DNA of 64,000 nucleotides from Halobellus litoreus. GTDB taxonomy: Archaea; Halobacteriota; Halobacteria; Halobacteriales; Haloferacaceae. Below are positions 16,549 through 24,530 of the stretch, piece after piece; position 1 is the stretch's first letter, and every line of letters begins with the position of its first letter. The DNA lies in the NCBI RefSeq assembly GCF_024464595.1, contig NZ_JANHAW010000001.1, forward strand, positions 1 through 64,000, given 5' to 3'. Made by a program: the position numbers and the translations under genes. The notes below the pieces were generated by a model that was not told the origin of the DNA, searched no databases, and saw nothing but the letters and a program-made list of their open reading frames with translations.

Positions 16549-18948
16549 ATGCCAGACGGAGACTCTGTCGGCGACAATGACGGCACCTCCCCGCTGCCAC
16601 GTCTCTTGGATACTGATCTGCTCGGACAGTATCGGTCGTCGCTGGAAGCGTCACTCGGCCACCCGACGATCGAGTCCGAGTTCGACGCGTGGCGAGCGTA
16701 CGTTGCCGGACGGCACGGAGACGTCTTTGCCCACCTCGCCGACGACTCGTCGGTATCGGCGGCCGCTCAGACGCTTTTCGTCGACACCCTGACCTTCGAC
16801 TTCCTGCTCACCCGACTGCTCGACGCGGTCGAAGATCGATTCGACTGTACCGTTGCCCGCCCACTCGCGGCCGACGCCTCGGTCCCGTTCGACGCGGACT
16901 TCGCATCCGTCCACGAGGTGGTTGCTGCCGAGATGTCCGTTCCGGCGGAGGCGTCTGCGTTCCGTCGGCAGGCCGTCGAGTGCGTCGAGTCGGCGTCGCC
17001 GTACGACGTCGCGGGCCTCTATCGAGAGTCCGTTTCACTCCGCACCCGGCGGGCATTCGGTCGGTACGACACGCCTCGCGGACTCGCTGAACTCGCGGTC
17101 CAAGAGGTTTTTGAGCGCTCCGCAGAGGGTGGAAGGGCGTCCGAAGCGGCCGGATCCGAATCAGAATTACGCTCCGCTGAAGAAGCCGACTCGGCCCGTT
17201 CAGCGGACATCTCGCTCGTGGTGGACCCCGGCTGTGGTGCCGGGGCTTTCCTCGGTGCGGCGGCGGCTCGGCTTGTAGCGGAGCCACGGGACGTTCCAGC
17301 CACCGAGCGAATCCGAACCATACTCGATTCCGTCCGCGGATTCGACATCGCCCCGAGTGCCGTTCGGGCTTCCCGGCTCGCGCTTATCCTCGCCGTCCGG
17401 CCGCTCCTCGAAGCGATGAACGATTCAGAGCGGGCGACCGAGGGGCGCCCGACGTTCACTCCTCGCGTCGTTCTCGGCGACGCCGCCGAAGCGACTCCCG
17501 ACAGTCCTCCGCTCGACGGGGAACGCGCCGACGCGCTGTTGATGAACCCGCCGTGGCTGACCTGGGATTCGCTGTCGGAGACGGTGAAAGACCGCTGGCG
17601 AACGGACTCGGGAGACGGCTCCGAACCGGCCTTGTTCGGCCACCGTGGTCTCGACGCCCGACTCGGTTACGCGAACGACGATCTCTCAGTACCGTACGCG
17701 CTTCGCTGTGTCCACCGATTGCTCCGCGACGGGGGCCGCGCGTCGCTGATTCTGAAGCGAGACCTCCTCATCGGTCCCGCCGGGGAACGGCTCCGGCGAT
17801 CGGACATCGGCGGGCGCTCGATCGTCTACGATCGCGTCCACGACTTCGGCTCGTTGGCCCCGTTCGCGGAGGTCGACGCGGGGACCGCGCTGTTCGCGCT
17901 CCGGATGGGCGGAAGCGGAGACCATAGCGACGTTTCTGGAACGGAACCGACGGAAGACGGGATCCCGCTGACCCGATGGTGTACTGTTTCCGAAACGAAC
18001 GCGCCAACGCCGTCACGGAACGGCGTCGATTCCTTCGAGTCGTTGTCGAGGATGCGATCGTCGTTCGATCGCACGCGGACGCACCTCGTCCCGGCCGAAC
18101 CGGGTACCCCGTCGTCGCCTTGGCTCAGTGCTGACGCCGAGAGAGCGGCGCTCGGAACGTGCACCTATCGAATTCGACACGGCGTCAAAGACGACGCGAA
18201 AGCGGTCTACGCAGTCGACGAGGAGACGATCGAGCGCCACGGTCTGGAATCCGATCACGTCTACCCGTATTTGAAATCGAAACACATCGTGAAGTACGGC
18301 CTCTTCGGTCACGACCTCCAACTCGTTCCCCAACGACGCGTCGACGAGAACAACGAGGACGAGATCCGGCGGGAGACCCCGGCGACGTACGCCTATCTGG
18401 ATGCACACCGCGATCGACTGCTCGACCGCGGCTCTTCCTGGTTCGACGGCGAGCCGTTCTACTCGCTTTTCGGGATCGGTCCGTACACGTGGGCGGAGTA
18501 CAAGGTCGTCTGGTGCCGCCTCGGATTCAAGCCGCACTTCGCCGTCGTCTCGACGGTCTCCGACTCTCTCGTCGGCGACAAGCCAGTCGTCCCGGGAGAC
18601 CACTGTATGTTCGTCGCTACCGACGACGAGCGCGAAGCCCACTACCTCTGTGCGCTTCTCAATTCCGCGCCCTATCAGCGGTGCCTCCGCGACATCTCCT
18701 CCGGGGGGAAAGCCAGCCTCTCGAAGTCGACGGTCGAGCGACTCGCACTCCCGAAATGGGACGACAGCCACCGACAGCGACGACTCGCAGCGCTGTCACA
18801 ACGAGCCCACTCGATCGTTCCCGAACACACCGACTGCTCGAAACGGGCCTACAATACCAAGACGATTCCCGAGCTGGCTTCCGTCCAGCACGAAATCGAC
18901 CGAACCGCCGAACGGTTCCTAGTTGCTGACGCCGACGGAGGAGTCTGA
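16549..18948 (+). CDS. N6-adenine DNA methyltransferase-like protein, no nuclease seen
   Basis: A 799-residue protein built like Eco57I/TaqI-class gamma-type adenine methyltransferases. SAM motif I is VVDPGCGAGAFLGAA (about residue 223), catalytic motif IV is LLMNPPWLTW (about 329), and a TaqI-like specificity domain follows residue 540 (VYPYLKSKHIVKYG, then the long segment to FAVVSTVS). The C-terminus (LCALLNSAPYQR) also matches target-recognition domains. I see no PD-(D/E)XK or HNH nuclease motif in the 220 residues before motif I, so it looks like a methylase without an obvious cutter. It follows the XPB-like gene by 9 bp beside the origin. Genome marking, defence or an origin-linked task are possible; the modified sequence is unknown. 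Confidence 0.78.
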   Translation: MPDGDSVGDNDGTSPLPRLLDTDLLGQYRSSLEASLGHPTIESEFDAWRAYVAGRHGDVFAHLADDSSVSAAAQTLFVDTLTFDFLLTRLLDAVEDRFDCTVARPLAADASVPFDADFASVHEVVAAEMSVPAEASAFRRQAVECVESASPYDVAGLYRESVSLRTRRAFGRYDTPRGLAELAVQEVFERSAEGGRASEAAGSESELRSAEEADSARSADISLVVDPGCGAGAFLGAAAARLVAEPRDVPATERIRTILDSVRGFDIAPSAVRASRLALILAVRPLLEAMNDSERATEGRPTFTPRVVLGDAAEATPDSPPLDGERADALLMNPPWLTWDSLSETVKDRWRTDSGDGSEPALFGHRGLDARLGYANDDLSVPYALRCVHRLLRDGGRASLILKRDLLIGPAGERLRRSDIGGRSIVYDRVHDFGSLAPFAEVDAGTALFALRMGGSGDHSDVSGTEPTEDGIPLTRWCTVSETNAPTPSRNGVDSFESLSRMRSSFDRTRTHLVPAEPGTPSSPWLSADAERAALGTCTYRIRHGVKDDAKAVYAVDEETIERHGLESDHVYPYLKSKHIVKYGLFGHDLQLVPQRRVDENNEDEIRRETPATYAYLDAHRDRLLDRGSSWFDGEPFYSLFGIGPYTWAEYKVVWCRLGFKPHFAVVSTVSDSLVGDKPVVPGDHCMFVATDDEREAHYLCALLNSAPYQRCLRDISSGGKASLSKSTVERLALPKWDDSHRQRRLAALSQRAHSIVPEHTDCSKRAYNTKTIPELASVQHEIDRTAERFLVADADGGV

Positions 18949-18997
18949 CGACTGTGAGCGGTTCCGGCGAACCGGCTGACGGCTCCGATGAGTAACC

Positions 18998-19004
18998 CTT
19001 AAGT
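18998..19004 (+). promoter_or_regulatory. TATA box of tRNA-Tyr
   Basis: CCTTAAG lies about 27-33 bp before the tRNA start at 19031, the expected archaeal distance to a transcription start at or just before the mature 5' end. Confidence 0.5.
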
Positions 19005-19030
19005 CCGCCAGCGGCGCTACGTTGAGTTGC

Positions 19031-19104
19031 CCGCCCTTAGCTCAGCCTGGTAGAGCAGCCGACTGTAGATCGGCTTGTCCCCCGTTCAATTCGGGGAGGG
19101 CGGA
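19031..19104 (+). tRNA. tRNA-Tyr (GTA)
   Basis: A full cloverleaf. The acceptor stem CCGCCCT (19031-19037) pairs with AGGGCGG (19097-19103), with discriminator A at 19104. The anticodon stem GCCGA/TCGGC (19058-19062, 19070-19074) encloses the loop CTGTAGA with anticodon GTA at 19065-19067. The T arm is CCCCG-TTCAATT-CGGGG. The first base pair C1-G72 is the identity element of archaeal tRNA-Tyr. No CCA is encoded and no intron is present. Confidence 0.97.
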
Positions 19105-19794
19105 CTCAATTTTCGGCCGGATTGTGGCATACCCCGAGAACCGGGTATTCGGGTTTCTCAGGTCCTGATTCGGTTGTATCCGATTCTCGAAATCGGGGTA
19201 AATATTCGGAGTTGAATTCGTGTCAAGCCGCGCCCCCCTGCAGTCTGCCGATTAGTATAGTCGAAACGGGGGGATTCGCGTGAGCTCAACGAAGGAATCT
19301 GTCGAAGGAGTCTGTCTATACTCCCGACGAGTTGCGGGATGATATCGCCCGGTTGCACACCCACCTTTTGCGCTGCGGGCTGCCGTAGGGAGCCCTCGTC
19401 TACGGCGCGCCCCAGCGCCCGCCGTACGGCCAGCGAGACGGCTTTGCCGTCTCGCGCTGGCAAAATATGGACCAAAAGCACTGCGCCACCCCCTCAGGGC
19501 GGCGTTGCCGCGTTTCGAGGTGGCGCGCTCACTGCGCTCGCTCGCGGTATGTCGGTCATCTCTACTGGCCACACCCTGAACAGAATATATTCCTTTCTAA
19601 CGATTTCAACAGAGCCGGCCGGAAGTGAAGGCGTGAGAACCGTCCACCGACATCTTTGAGTCGTCTGCTGACCAAGTAACAGTCTCGGTATGGTGTGGTC
19701 TCGGAGTCCGCATCTTCGGAGCGTGCGTACGAAGTTCAGCCAGTCTCCTCCAAGGTAGTCGGATCATCACAGTACTTGGAGACCCCTGTCGTGA
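19105..19794. other. Gene-poor region after tRNA-Tyr
   Basis: About 690 bp with no supported gene; the open frames here match no family I know. The part 19320-19560 mixes GC-rich palindromes with phrases such as CACACCCACCTTTTGCGC and CAAAATATGGACCAAAAGC, of a style I recall from accessory DNA and plasmids of haloarchaea (memory, not a search). No copy of the tRNA 3' end was found downstream, so there is no direct proof of an integrated element. Confidence 0.45.
19433..19455. repeat. Perfect 10-bp hairpin
   Basis: GCGAGACGGC (19433-19442), loop TTT, GCCGTCTCGC (19446-19455): a perfect inverted repeat within the gene-poor stretch. It could be part of a dispersed repeat or a structured RNA; no oligo-T run follows. 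Confidence 0.7.
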
Positions 19795-20172
19795 CTACTC
19801 ATCGCCCGTTTGCTGGGAGCGCTGTTCTTCGGCACGCTCACGGAGCCGCTGGATCTTCTCGAGGACCCTCTCGATGTCGATCTCGAACGCCCGGGCGGCA
19901 TACGTCACCGACACCGACGCTGTAAAATACGCCATTCGTATATCCTCATCGGCGCGTGCGACGGTTGGCGGGACGCCTCGCTTGCCACTGTTGCCCTCGT
20001 CGAATCCGCCCACCAACTCGTAGATGTCTGCGTATAGACGGGCTTTGTCGGGGTTTTCGAAGGATTTGATCCGGTAGCCCGAGCGCTCGAAGTGATACAG
20101 ATCGGGCAGCATCCGCTCCTCGTGAACAATCCGGCAATCGTTCGTGTACTCCTCAATCACGTCATCACTCAT
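19795..20172 (-). CDS. Conserved-looking hypothetical protein, 125 aa
   Basis: Function not recognised. The 125-residue soluble protein has an N-terminal part rich in charged and aromatic residues (VHEERMLPDLYHFERSGYRIKSF). The middle is YADIYELVGGFDEG, then a segment VPPTVARADEDIRMAYFTASVSVTYAARAFEID, and a C-terminal amphipathic, probably coiled-coil helix (ERVLEKIQRLRERAEEQ). It looks like a small adaptor or nucleic-acid-associated protein. Support for a real gene: a TATA-like ATTAAGAA on the minus strand about 30 bp before the ATG (around 20200-20207), coherent codon use, and a clear hydrophobic pattern. It stands alone in an otherwise gene-poor 1.5-kb patch and may be an accessory gene acquired beside the tRNA. 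Confidence 0.65.
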   Translation of the reverse strand: MSDDVIEEYTNDCRIVHEERMLPDLYHFERSGYRIKSFENPDKARLYADIYELVGGFDEGNSGKRGVPPTVARADEDIRMAYFTASVSVTYAARAFEIDIERVLEKIQRLRERAEEQRSQQTGDE

Positions 20173-20698
20173 TGCTGCTGGCCAACCTTACGACTCTGTG
20201 GTTCTTAATCAGCGCTATTATAGATCAGCCATGTATCGAGGCGTCTGAGGGGTACAACGACAGCTTCGCGAATACTCTCTCTTTGGTGCCATCGAAGTGC
20301 CGCTTCTCCTTCTTGATACTTCTCTTCGCACCCGCGTGGACAGTGCCCGCACTGTGGAGGTGAAGGCCGTGTCAGATAACAGAGATGCAAGATCCGGGCC
20401 GAGCTACCGCTCAGTGTGTAGGTAGCACCGAGTGGTCGTGTTATCAGAGGGAGGTGTGGGAAGAATTTCCCGCCGCAGTCGTTTGTGTCCGTGGCACACT
20501 CCCACATACGCAGTCGTTCTGACCACTCATCAATCAGCATTTTCACCCAGATCCTCAGTGTAATAAATCGAGTGAATCACCGGCCAGGTGCAAATTCAAA
20601 TGTAGGTAGCCGTCAGAACGACCGTATCGCTGTGTATCGGCGCGTTGCGTCAGAAATAATCAATCTCCGACACTACTTCCATACTGGCCGTCTCGATC
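20173..20698. other. Gene-poor region, possible gene remnants
   Basis: Lower G+C than the flanks. The longest frame (20205-20546, minus) has a Cys/Pro/Gly cluster but no recognisable domain and probably is not translated. A direct repeat CGCAGTCGTT occurs twice (about 20474 and 20509), and GGGAAGAATTTCCC forms a short palindrome near 20459. I see no terminal inverted repeats of an insertion sequence. Confidence 0.4.
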
Positions 20699-21418
20699 TC
20701 ACAGGAACTCCGTATTCTGCGGGCCGTTGGTGATGTGCACCTCGAAGGGTTGGGTGCCGATGTCGTCCTGTTCGACGAGATGCCAGTAGGTCTCTGCCAT
20801 CTCGTCGGGATCGAGGAACGTCTCCGCGCCCCGCTCGGGGTTCCGCTCGCGGGCCTCCGGACCGTCGATCTGGCCGTCGATGACGACGTGGGCGACGTGG
20901 ACGCCGTCGGGTCCGAACTCCTGAGCGATGTCCATCGCCATCCCGCGCGCCGCGAACTTCGCGGCCGTGAAGCCGATCGTGCCGCCGAGGCTCCGCACCG
21001 CGGAGGTAGCGCCCGTGAAAATGACTGTCCCGCCCCCCGTGTCGAGCATATCGCCGACAGCCTCCTTCGAGCAGACGAACGCGCCGCGGCCACCGACCGC
21101 CCACGCGTCCTCGAACTCCTCCACGCTCAGATCCATCAGCCCCTTCCAGGCGGCCGCGCTCGCGTGATTGACGAGCACGTCGACGGAGCCGAACTCCGCT
21201 CTGACCGTCGCGAAACCCTCTCTGATCTCCGAAACGTCGCTGAGGTCGGTCCGAACTGCGAGTCCCTCTCCCGGATCGGGGAGGTCGGCGGCTAAGTCTT
21301 CGATGAAATCCGCTGTGCGAGCGAACAGCGCTACTCGACAGCCTTCGGCAGCGAACGTTCGGGCGAGCGATTCACCCAGTCCGGGACCGACACCCGCGAT
21401 GACTGCGGTGCGTGCCAT
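20699..21418 (-). CDS. Short-chain dehydrogenase/reductase, variant active site
   Basis: A 239-residue Rossmann-fold SDR protein. The N-terminal nucleotide-binding glycine motif is GVGPGLGESLA (about residues 9-19), and VDVLVNHAS replaces the usual VNNAG. Catalytic Ser is probably in IFTGATSAV, but the YxxxK motif reads FTAAK, so the catalytic Tyr is Phe, while Lys is kept (KFAARGMA). The C-terminal region HVAHVVIDGQID is typical of a known SDR subgroup that often has this F-x-x-x-K form. An oxidoreductase with altered chemistry or a non-catalytic role is possible. Substrate unknown. It reads toward the gene-poor patch and is divergent from cutA. Confidence 0.85.
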   Translation of the reverse strand: MARTAVIAGVGPGLGESLARTFAAEGCRVALFARTADFIEDLAADLPDPGEGLAVRTDLSDVSEIREGFATVRAEFGSVDVLVNHASAAAWKGLMDLSVEEFEDAWAVGGRGAFVCSKEAVGDMLDTGGGTVIFTGATSAVRSLGGTIGFTAAKFAARGMAMDIAQEFGPDGVHVAHVVIDGQIDGPEARERNPERGAETFLDPDEMAETYWHLVEQDDIGTQPFEVHITNGPQNTEFL

Positions 21419-21644
21419 AGAAATACGTCGCTCCTCCGCTCCAAAACCGTGGTGGTGGTTCCCGTGCGGAACACCGATCGTCTTCCGGTCGGCGCTCGGC
21501 AGTCGCTTTCGACGTGATAATCGGGTTCTGCGCCCTTCAGGTGGGAACCCTGTGCCGAAGCCCCCCCGCTGTTTTCCGACGGAGGGACGACCGATTCGCT
21601 TCCCCCAGCACGACTAAACAGGCTCCCCGGCACACTGTGAAACG

Positions 21645-21950
21645 ATGCCGACTGTATACGTAACTGCTCCCCGAGACGCGGCCGCGGATCTCGCCACGTT
21701 CCTGATCGACGAGAAGCTGGCCGCCTGCGTCAACGTCGTCGACTGCGAGTCGTACTACCGCTGGGACGGAGACGTCTACGAGGGCGACGAGGAAGCGATC
21801 CTCCTCGCGAAGACGACCGCGGATCGATACCCCGAACTCAGACGACAACTCGAAGCCGAACATCCGGCCGAGGTCCCGTGTATCGAGCGCTTCGACGAAG
21901 CCGACGTGCTCGATTCGTACGCGGAATGGGTCGACAGGGAGGTGCGGTAG
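21645..21950 (+). CDS. cutA: CutA-family divalent-cation tolerance protein
   Basis: A 101-residue trimeric cytoplasmic protein of the CutA1 family, linked in bacteria to copper and other divalent-metal tolerance and structurally similar to PII signalling proteins. It covers the family's whole length: PTVYVTAPRDAAADLATFLIDEKLAACVNVV, with the conserved LAACVN; then YYRWDGDVYEGDEEAILLAKTTADRY, the central W and E-K-T segment; and EVPCIERFDEADVLDSYAEWV. It stands alone on the plus strand; the convergent dehydrogenase ends 48 bp away. Confidence 0.95.
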   Translation: MPTVYVTAPRDAAADLATFLIDEKLAACVNVVDCESYYRWDGDVYEGDEEAILLAKTTADRYPELRRQLEAEHPAEVPCIERFDEADVLDSYAEWVDREVR

Positions 21951-21998
21951 CGAACGCGTAGCGATGATCGAAAGGCGACGGGAACCGACCTCGCTCGC

Positions 21999-23669
21999 CT
22001 ACTCTCTCCCGACGTCGCCGACGACGGTCCGACTCTGCTCCCGCAGGAACTGCGGGAGGTACCAGTAGCCGCCGGCGAACTTGCTGGTCGTCCCGGACGC
22101 CTTCCAGCCCCCGAACGGCTGCGCTTGGACGAGTGCGCCGGTCGTCGCGCTCTGCTCGCGGTTCACGTAGCACATCCCCGATTCGATCCGCTCGAACCAG
22201 GTCTCGACCTCGTTTTCGTCCTCTGAAAAGAGTCCGGCACAGAGCCCGTATGTGCTGTCGTTGGCGTTGGCGATCGCCTCGTCGAGCCCCGAGACGGGGT
22301 GGATCGTCACGAACGGGACGAAGTGTTCCTCCCGTGCGAGTTCGTGGTCGTGCGGGACGCCGGTCACCACCGTCGGCTCGACGAACCGTCCGTTGGGGAG
22401 GTCCCCCGAGCGCTCCCGCCCGGTCTTCTCTCTGCCAGAGCGATCTCCGTCCGAGCCCGTGTCGCCGGAGCGCCCGTCGTCGGCGACGACAGCCCCGCCA
22501 GTCCGGACCGTGCCCACCTGCCGCGCCCGATCACAGATGTCTACGTACCGGTCGAGAGCGTCGTCGTCGATCAGCGGCGAGACGAACGCCTCGGCGGTCC
22601 GCGGTCTGTCGATCACCAACTCCTCGGTCGCCGCGACCAGTCGGTCGGTGAACTCCTCGATCACGCGCTCGTCGACGTATACGCGGCTGGTCGCCGAGCA
22701 CTTCTGTCCGCTGTACCCGAACGCGCCGTTTGTGACGCCCGAGACCGCCTTTTCGAGATCGGCGTTTGCGGTGACGATCACCGGGTTCTTTCCGCCGAGT
22801 TCGGCGATCACCGGGCCTGGTTTCTCGAGGTCGAAGAAGGTCCGACGGATGTTTCGGCCCACGGTCCTGGACCCGGTGAAGACGACGCCGGCGACGTCCT
22901 CGTGTTCGACGAGCGGTCGGCCGACTGCGCCCCCACTTCCGGTGACCAGGTTGACGACGCCGTCGGGAAGGCCGGCCTCGACGAGGATATCGACTGCCTT
23001 GTGGGCGATCAGCGACGTCGCGCTCGCGGGCTTCGCGACGGCCGTGTTCCCCGTGAGCAACGCGCCGGAGAGCATCCCGCAGAAGATGGCGAACGGGAAG
23101 TTGAACGGGCCGATCACGCCGAAGACGCCGAACGGCTCCAGGGCGTTCGTGCAGTGCTCTCCGGGCGTCGGTTCGCCCGTGTCGTACTCGTACCCGTCGT
23201 TGCGTTCGAGTTCGCGGCTGTAGAACCGGAGGAAGTCGATGCCTTCGTCTATATCCGCCATCGCCTCGGTCCGGTTCTTGCCGTTCTCGAGGGTCAACGT
23301 CGCCGCGAGTTCGAACTTCCGATTCCGCATCAGCGCTGCCGCACGTCGAAATATCTCGATCCGCTCGCTCCAGTGGGTCGCCCGCCACTCGTCGAAGGCG
23401 TCACGTGCGGCCGCGACCGCTCGGTCGACGTCGTCCGCTCCGGCCGCTGCGAACTGCCCGATTTCGAGCGTCTGATCGGCTGGACTGGTGACGGTGTACG
23501 TCTCCTCGGCGTCGACCCGCCGGCCGTCGATCAAAAGCGCGTGGGATCGCCCCAGTTCGGATTCGACCTCCGTGACTGCCTCCTCGAACGATCGGTGGAA
23601 CTCGTCGAGCGTTCCCTCCGATCGGTATGCGGCGAACGTGCGTTCGTTCTCGAAGGGTTTCGGGTCCAT
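21999..23669 (-). CDS. 1-pyrroline-5-carboxylate dehydrogenase (aldehyde dehydrogenase)
   Basis: Oxidises glutamate semialdehyde, in equilibrium with 1-pyrroline-5-carboxylate, to glutamate with NAD(P)+, the second step of proline breakdown. The 556-residue ALDH protein has the general base Glu in AELGGKNPVIV, the catalytic Cys in GYSGQKCSATSRVYV, the cofactor region VVFTGSRTVGRNI and IGPFNFPFAIFCGM. The wording of the N-terminal half (HWSERIEIFRRAAALMRNRKFELAATLTLENGKNRTEA) is that of the RocA/PruA group rather than a generic ALDH. A hydrophilic insertion of about 30 residues (near 393-423) is rich in Gly, Arg and Asp. No proline dehydrogenase is in the window. A TATA-like TTTATTAG lies about 30 bp upstream of the ATG on the minus strand (23699-23706). 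Confidence 0.87.
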   Translation of the reverse strand: MDPKPFENERTFAAYRSEGTLDEFHRSFEEAVTEVESELGRSHALLIDGRRVDAEETYTVTSPADQTLEIGQFAAAGADDVDRAVAAARDAFDEWRATHWSERIEIFRRAAALMRNRKFELAATLTLENGKNRTEAMADIDEGIDFLRFYSRELERNDGYEYDTGEPTPGEHCTNALEPFGVFGVIGPFNFPFAIFCGMLSGALLTGNTAVAKPASATSLIAHKAVDILVEAGLPDGVVNLVTGSGGAVGRPLVEHEDVAGVVFTGSRTVGRNIRRTFFDLEKPGPVIAELGGKNPVIVTANADLEKAVSGVTNGAFGYSGQKCSATSRVYVDERVIEEFTDRLVAATEELVIDRPRTAEAFVSPLIDDDALDRYVDICDRARQVGTVRTGGAVVADDGRSGDTGSDGDRSGREKTGRERSGDLPNGRFVEPTVVTGVPHDHELAREEHFVPFVTIHPVSGLDEAIANANDSTYGLCAGLFSEDENEVETWFERIESGMCYVNREQSATTGALVQAQPFGGWKASGTTSKFAGGYWYLPQFLREQSRTVVGDVGRE

Positions 23670-23795
23670 ATTTATGCATAATAATTGGGTTGAATTTCTA
23701 ATAAAGCTGCGTCACGTATCTTCGACCGCCCGCCGTTCCGGTTCGCCCGCCCGACCACCCAACACTGAATTCAGAAGAGTGCTTATGTGTACGGG

Positions 23796-24383
23796 ATGTC
23801 ACGAGTAGCAATCGTCGGCGGCGGTCCCGCCGGCCTCTCGGCTGCCCTGTTCGCGGCGAAGAACGGCCTCGAAGCGGTCGTTTTCGATACGGACGACACG
23901 TGGATGCACAAGGCGCACCTGTTCAATTACCCGGGCGTCGGCTCGCTCGACGGCTCGGCGTTTCTGCAGACCGCACGCCAACAGGCGGACGATTTCGGCG
24001 CGGAGCGCCATCAAGACGTGGAAGTCACTGACGTCGACGCCAGCGGGGACGGGTTCACCCTCACCGCCGACGGAGAGACCCACGACGCCGACTACCTGGT
24101 CCTCGCGACCGGTGCGAGTCGCGATCTCGCGGAGTCGCTCGGCTGTGCGTTCTCCGACGACGACACCGTCGAGGTCGACGTCTCGATGGAGACGAGCGTC
24201 GCAGACGCCTACGCCACGGGCGGAATGGTCCGCGCCGAGGAGTGGCAGGCGGTCATCTCCGCCGGCGACGGCGCCGCGGCGGCGCTGAACATCCTCTCGA
24301 AGGAGAAGGGCGAGCACTACCACGACTTCGACACGCCGGCCACCGCCGAGGAGGTCTTCGGCGGTATGCGCGACGAAGCCTGA
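23796..24383 (+). CDS. Small FAD/NAD(P)-dependent oxidoreductase, thioredoxin-reductase-like
   Basis: A 195-residue flavoprotein resembling a shortened thioredoxin-reductase fold. The FAD-binding motif is IVGGGPAGLSAA (residues 6-17), then VVFDTDDTWMHKAHLFNYPG. The ATG motif is DYLVLATGAS (about 107-116), and the second FAD region is VADAYATGGMVRAEEWQAVISAGDGAAAALNIL. There is no CxxC pair and the separate NADPH domain is missing; full TrxR has about 310 residues. It may work with a separate partner or be a simple flavin reductase. I start at ATG 23796 rather than 23787. It is divergent from the dehydrogenase and ends inside the inverted repeat at 24383-24464. Confidence 0.82.
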   Translation: MSRVAIVGGGPAGLSAALFAAKNGLEAVVFDTDDTWMHKAHLFNYPGVGSLDGSAFLQTARQQADDFGAERHQDVEVTDVDASGDGFTLTADGETHDADYLVLATGASRDLAESLGCAFSDDDTVEVDVSMETSVADAYATGGMVRAEEWQAVISAGDGAAAALNILSKEKGEHYHDFDTPATAEEVFGGMRDEA

Positions 24384-24464
24384 TAATGATCACTCTCACT
24401 TTTTACTGCCGAGCACTGTCCCCGTTGCCGGCGCTCGGCGGGAAGAGACGAGAGTAATCATTAT
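24383..24464. terminator. Large imperfect palindrome between convergent genes
   Basis: ATAATGATCACTCTC (24383-24397) pairs with GAGAGTAATCATTAT (24450-24464), 14 of 15 positions, and inside it CCGAGC pairs with GCTCGG. The outer arm begins at the last base of the FAD-protein stop codon. The structure could be a two-way terminator for the converging genes, or a very short mobile-element remnant (MITE-like). The run CTTTTTACT lies in the left half. Confidence 0.6.
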
Positions 24465-24530
24465 GAAGCGCTCCGGCCCCGGGAATCGCTCACTTTCCGA
24501 ACTCCCCGGTCGCCGCGTTCCGAAACCCCC

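Noticed and set aside
19158-19481. 107-codon minus-strand frame after tRNA-Tyr
   Set aside because: Arg-rich mixed composition, crosses the palindromes, no domain; likely not coding.
20205-20546. 113-codon minus-strand frame, possibly a transposase remnant
   Set aside because: The Cys-rich stretch suggested a zinc ribbon of an IS1595-type transposase, but motif order and catalytic residues are missing.
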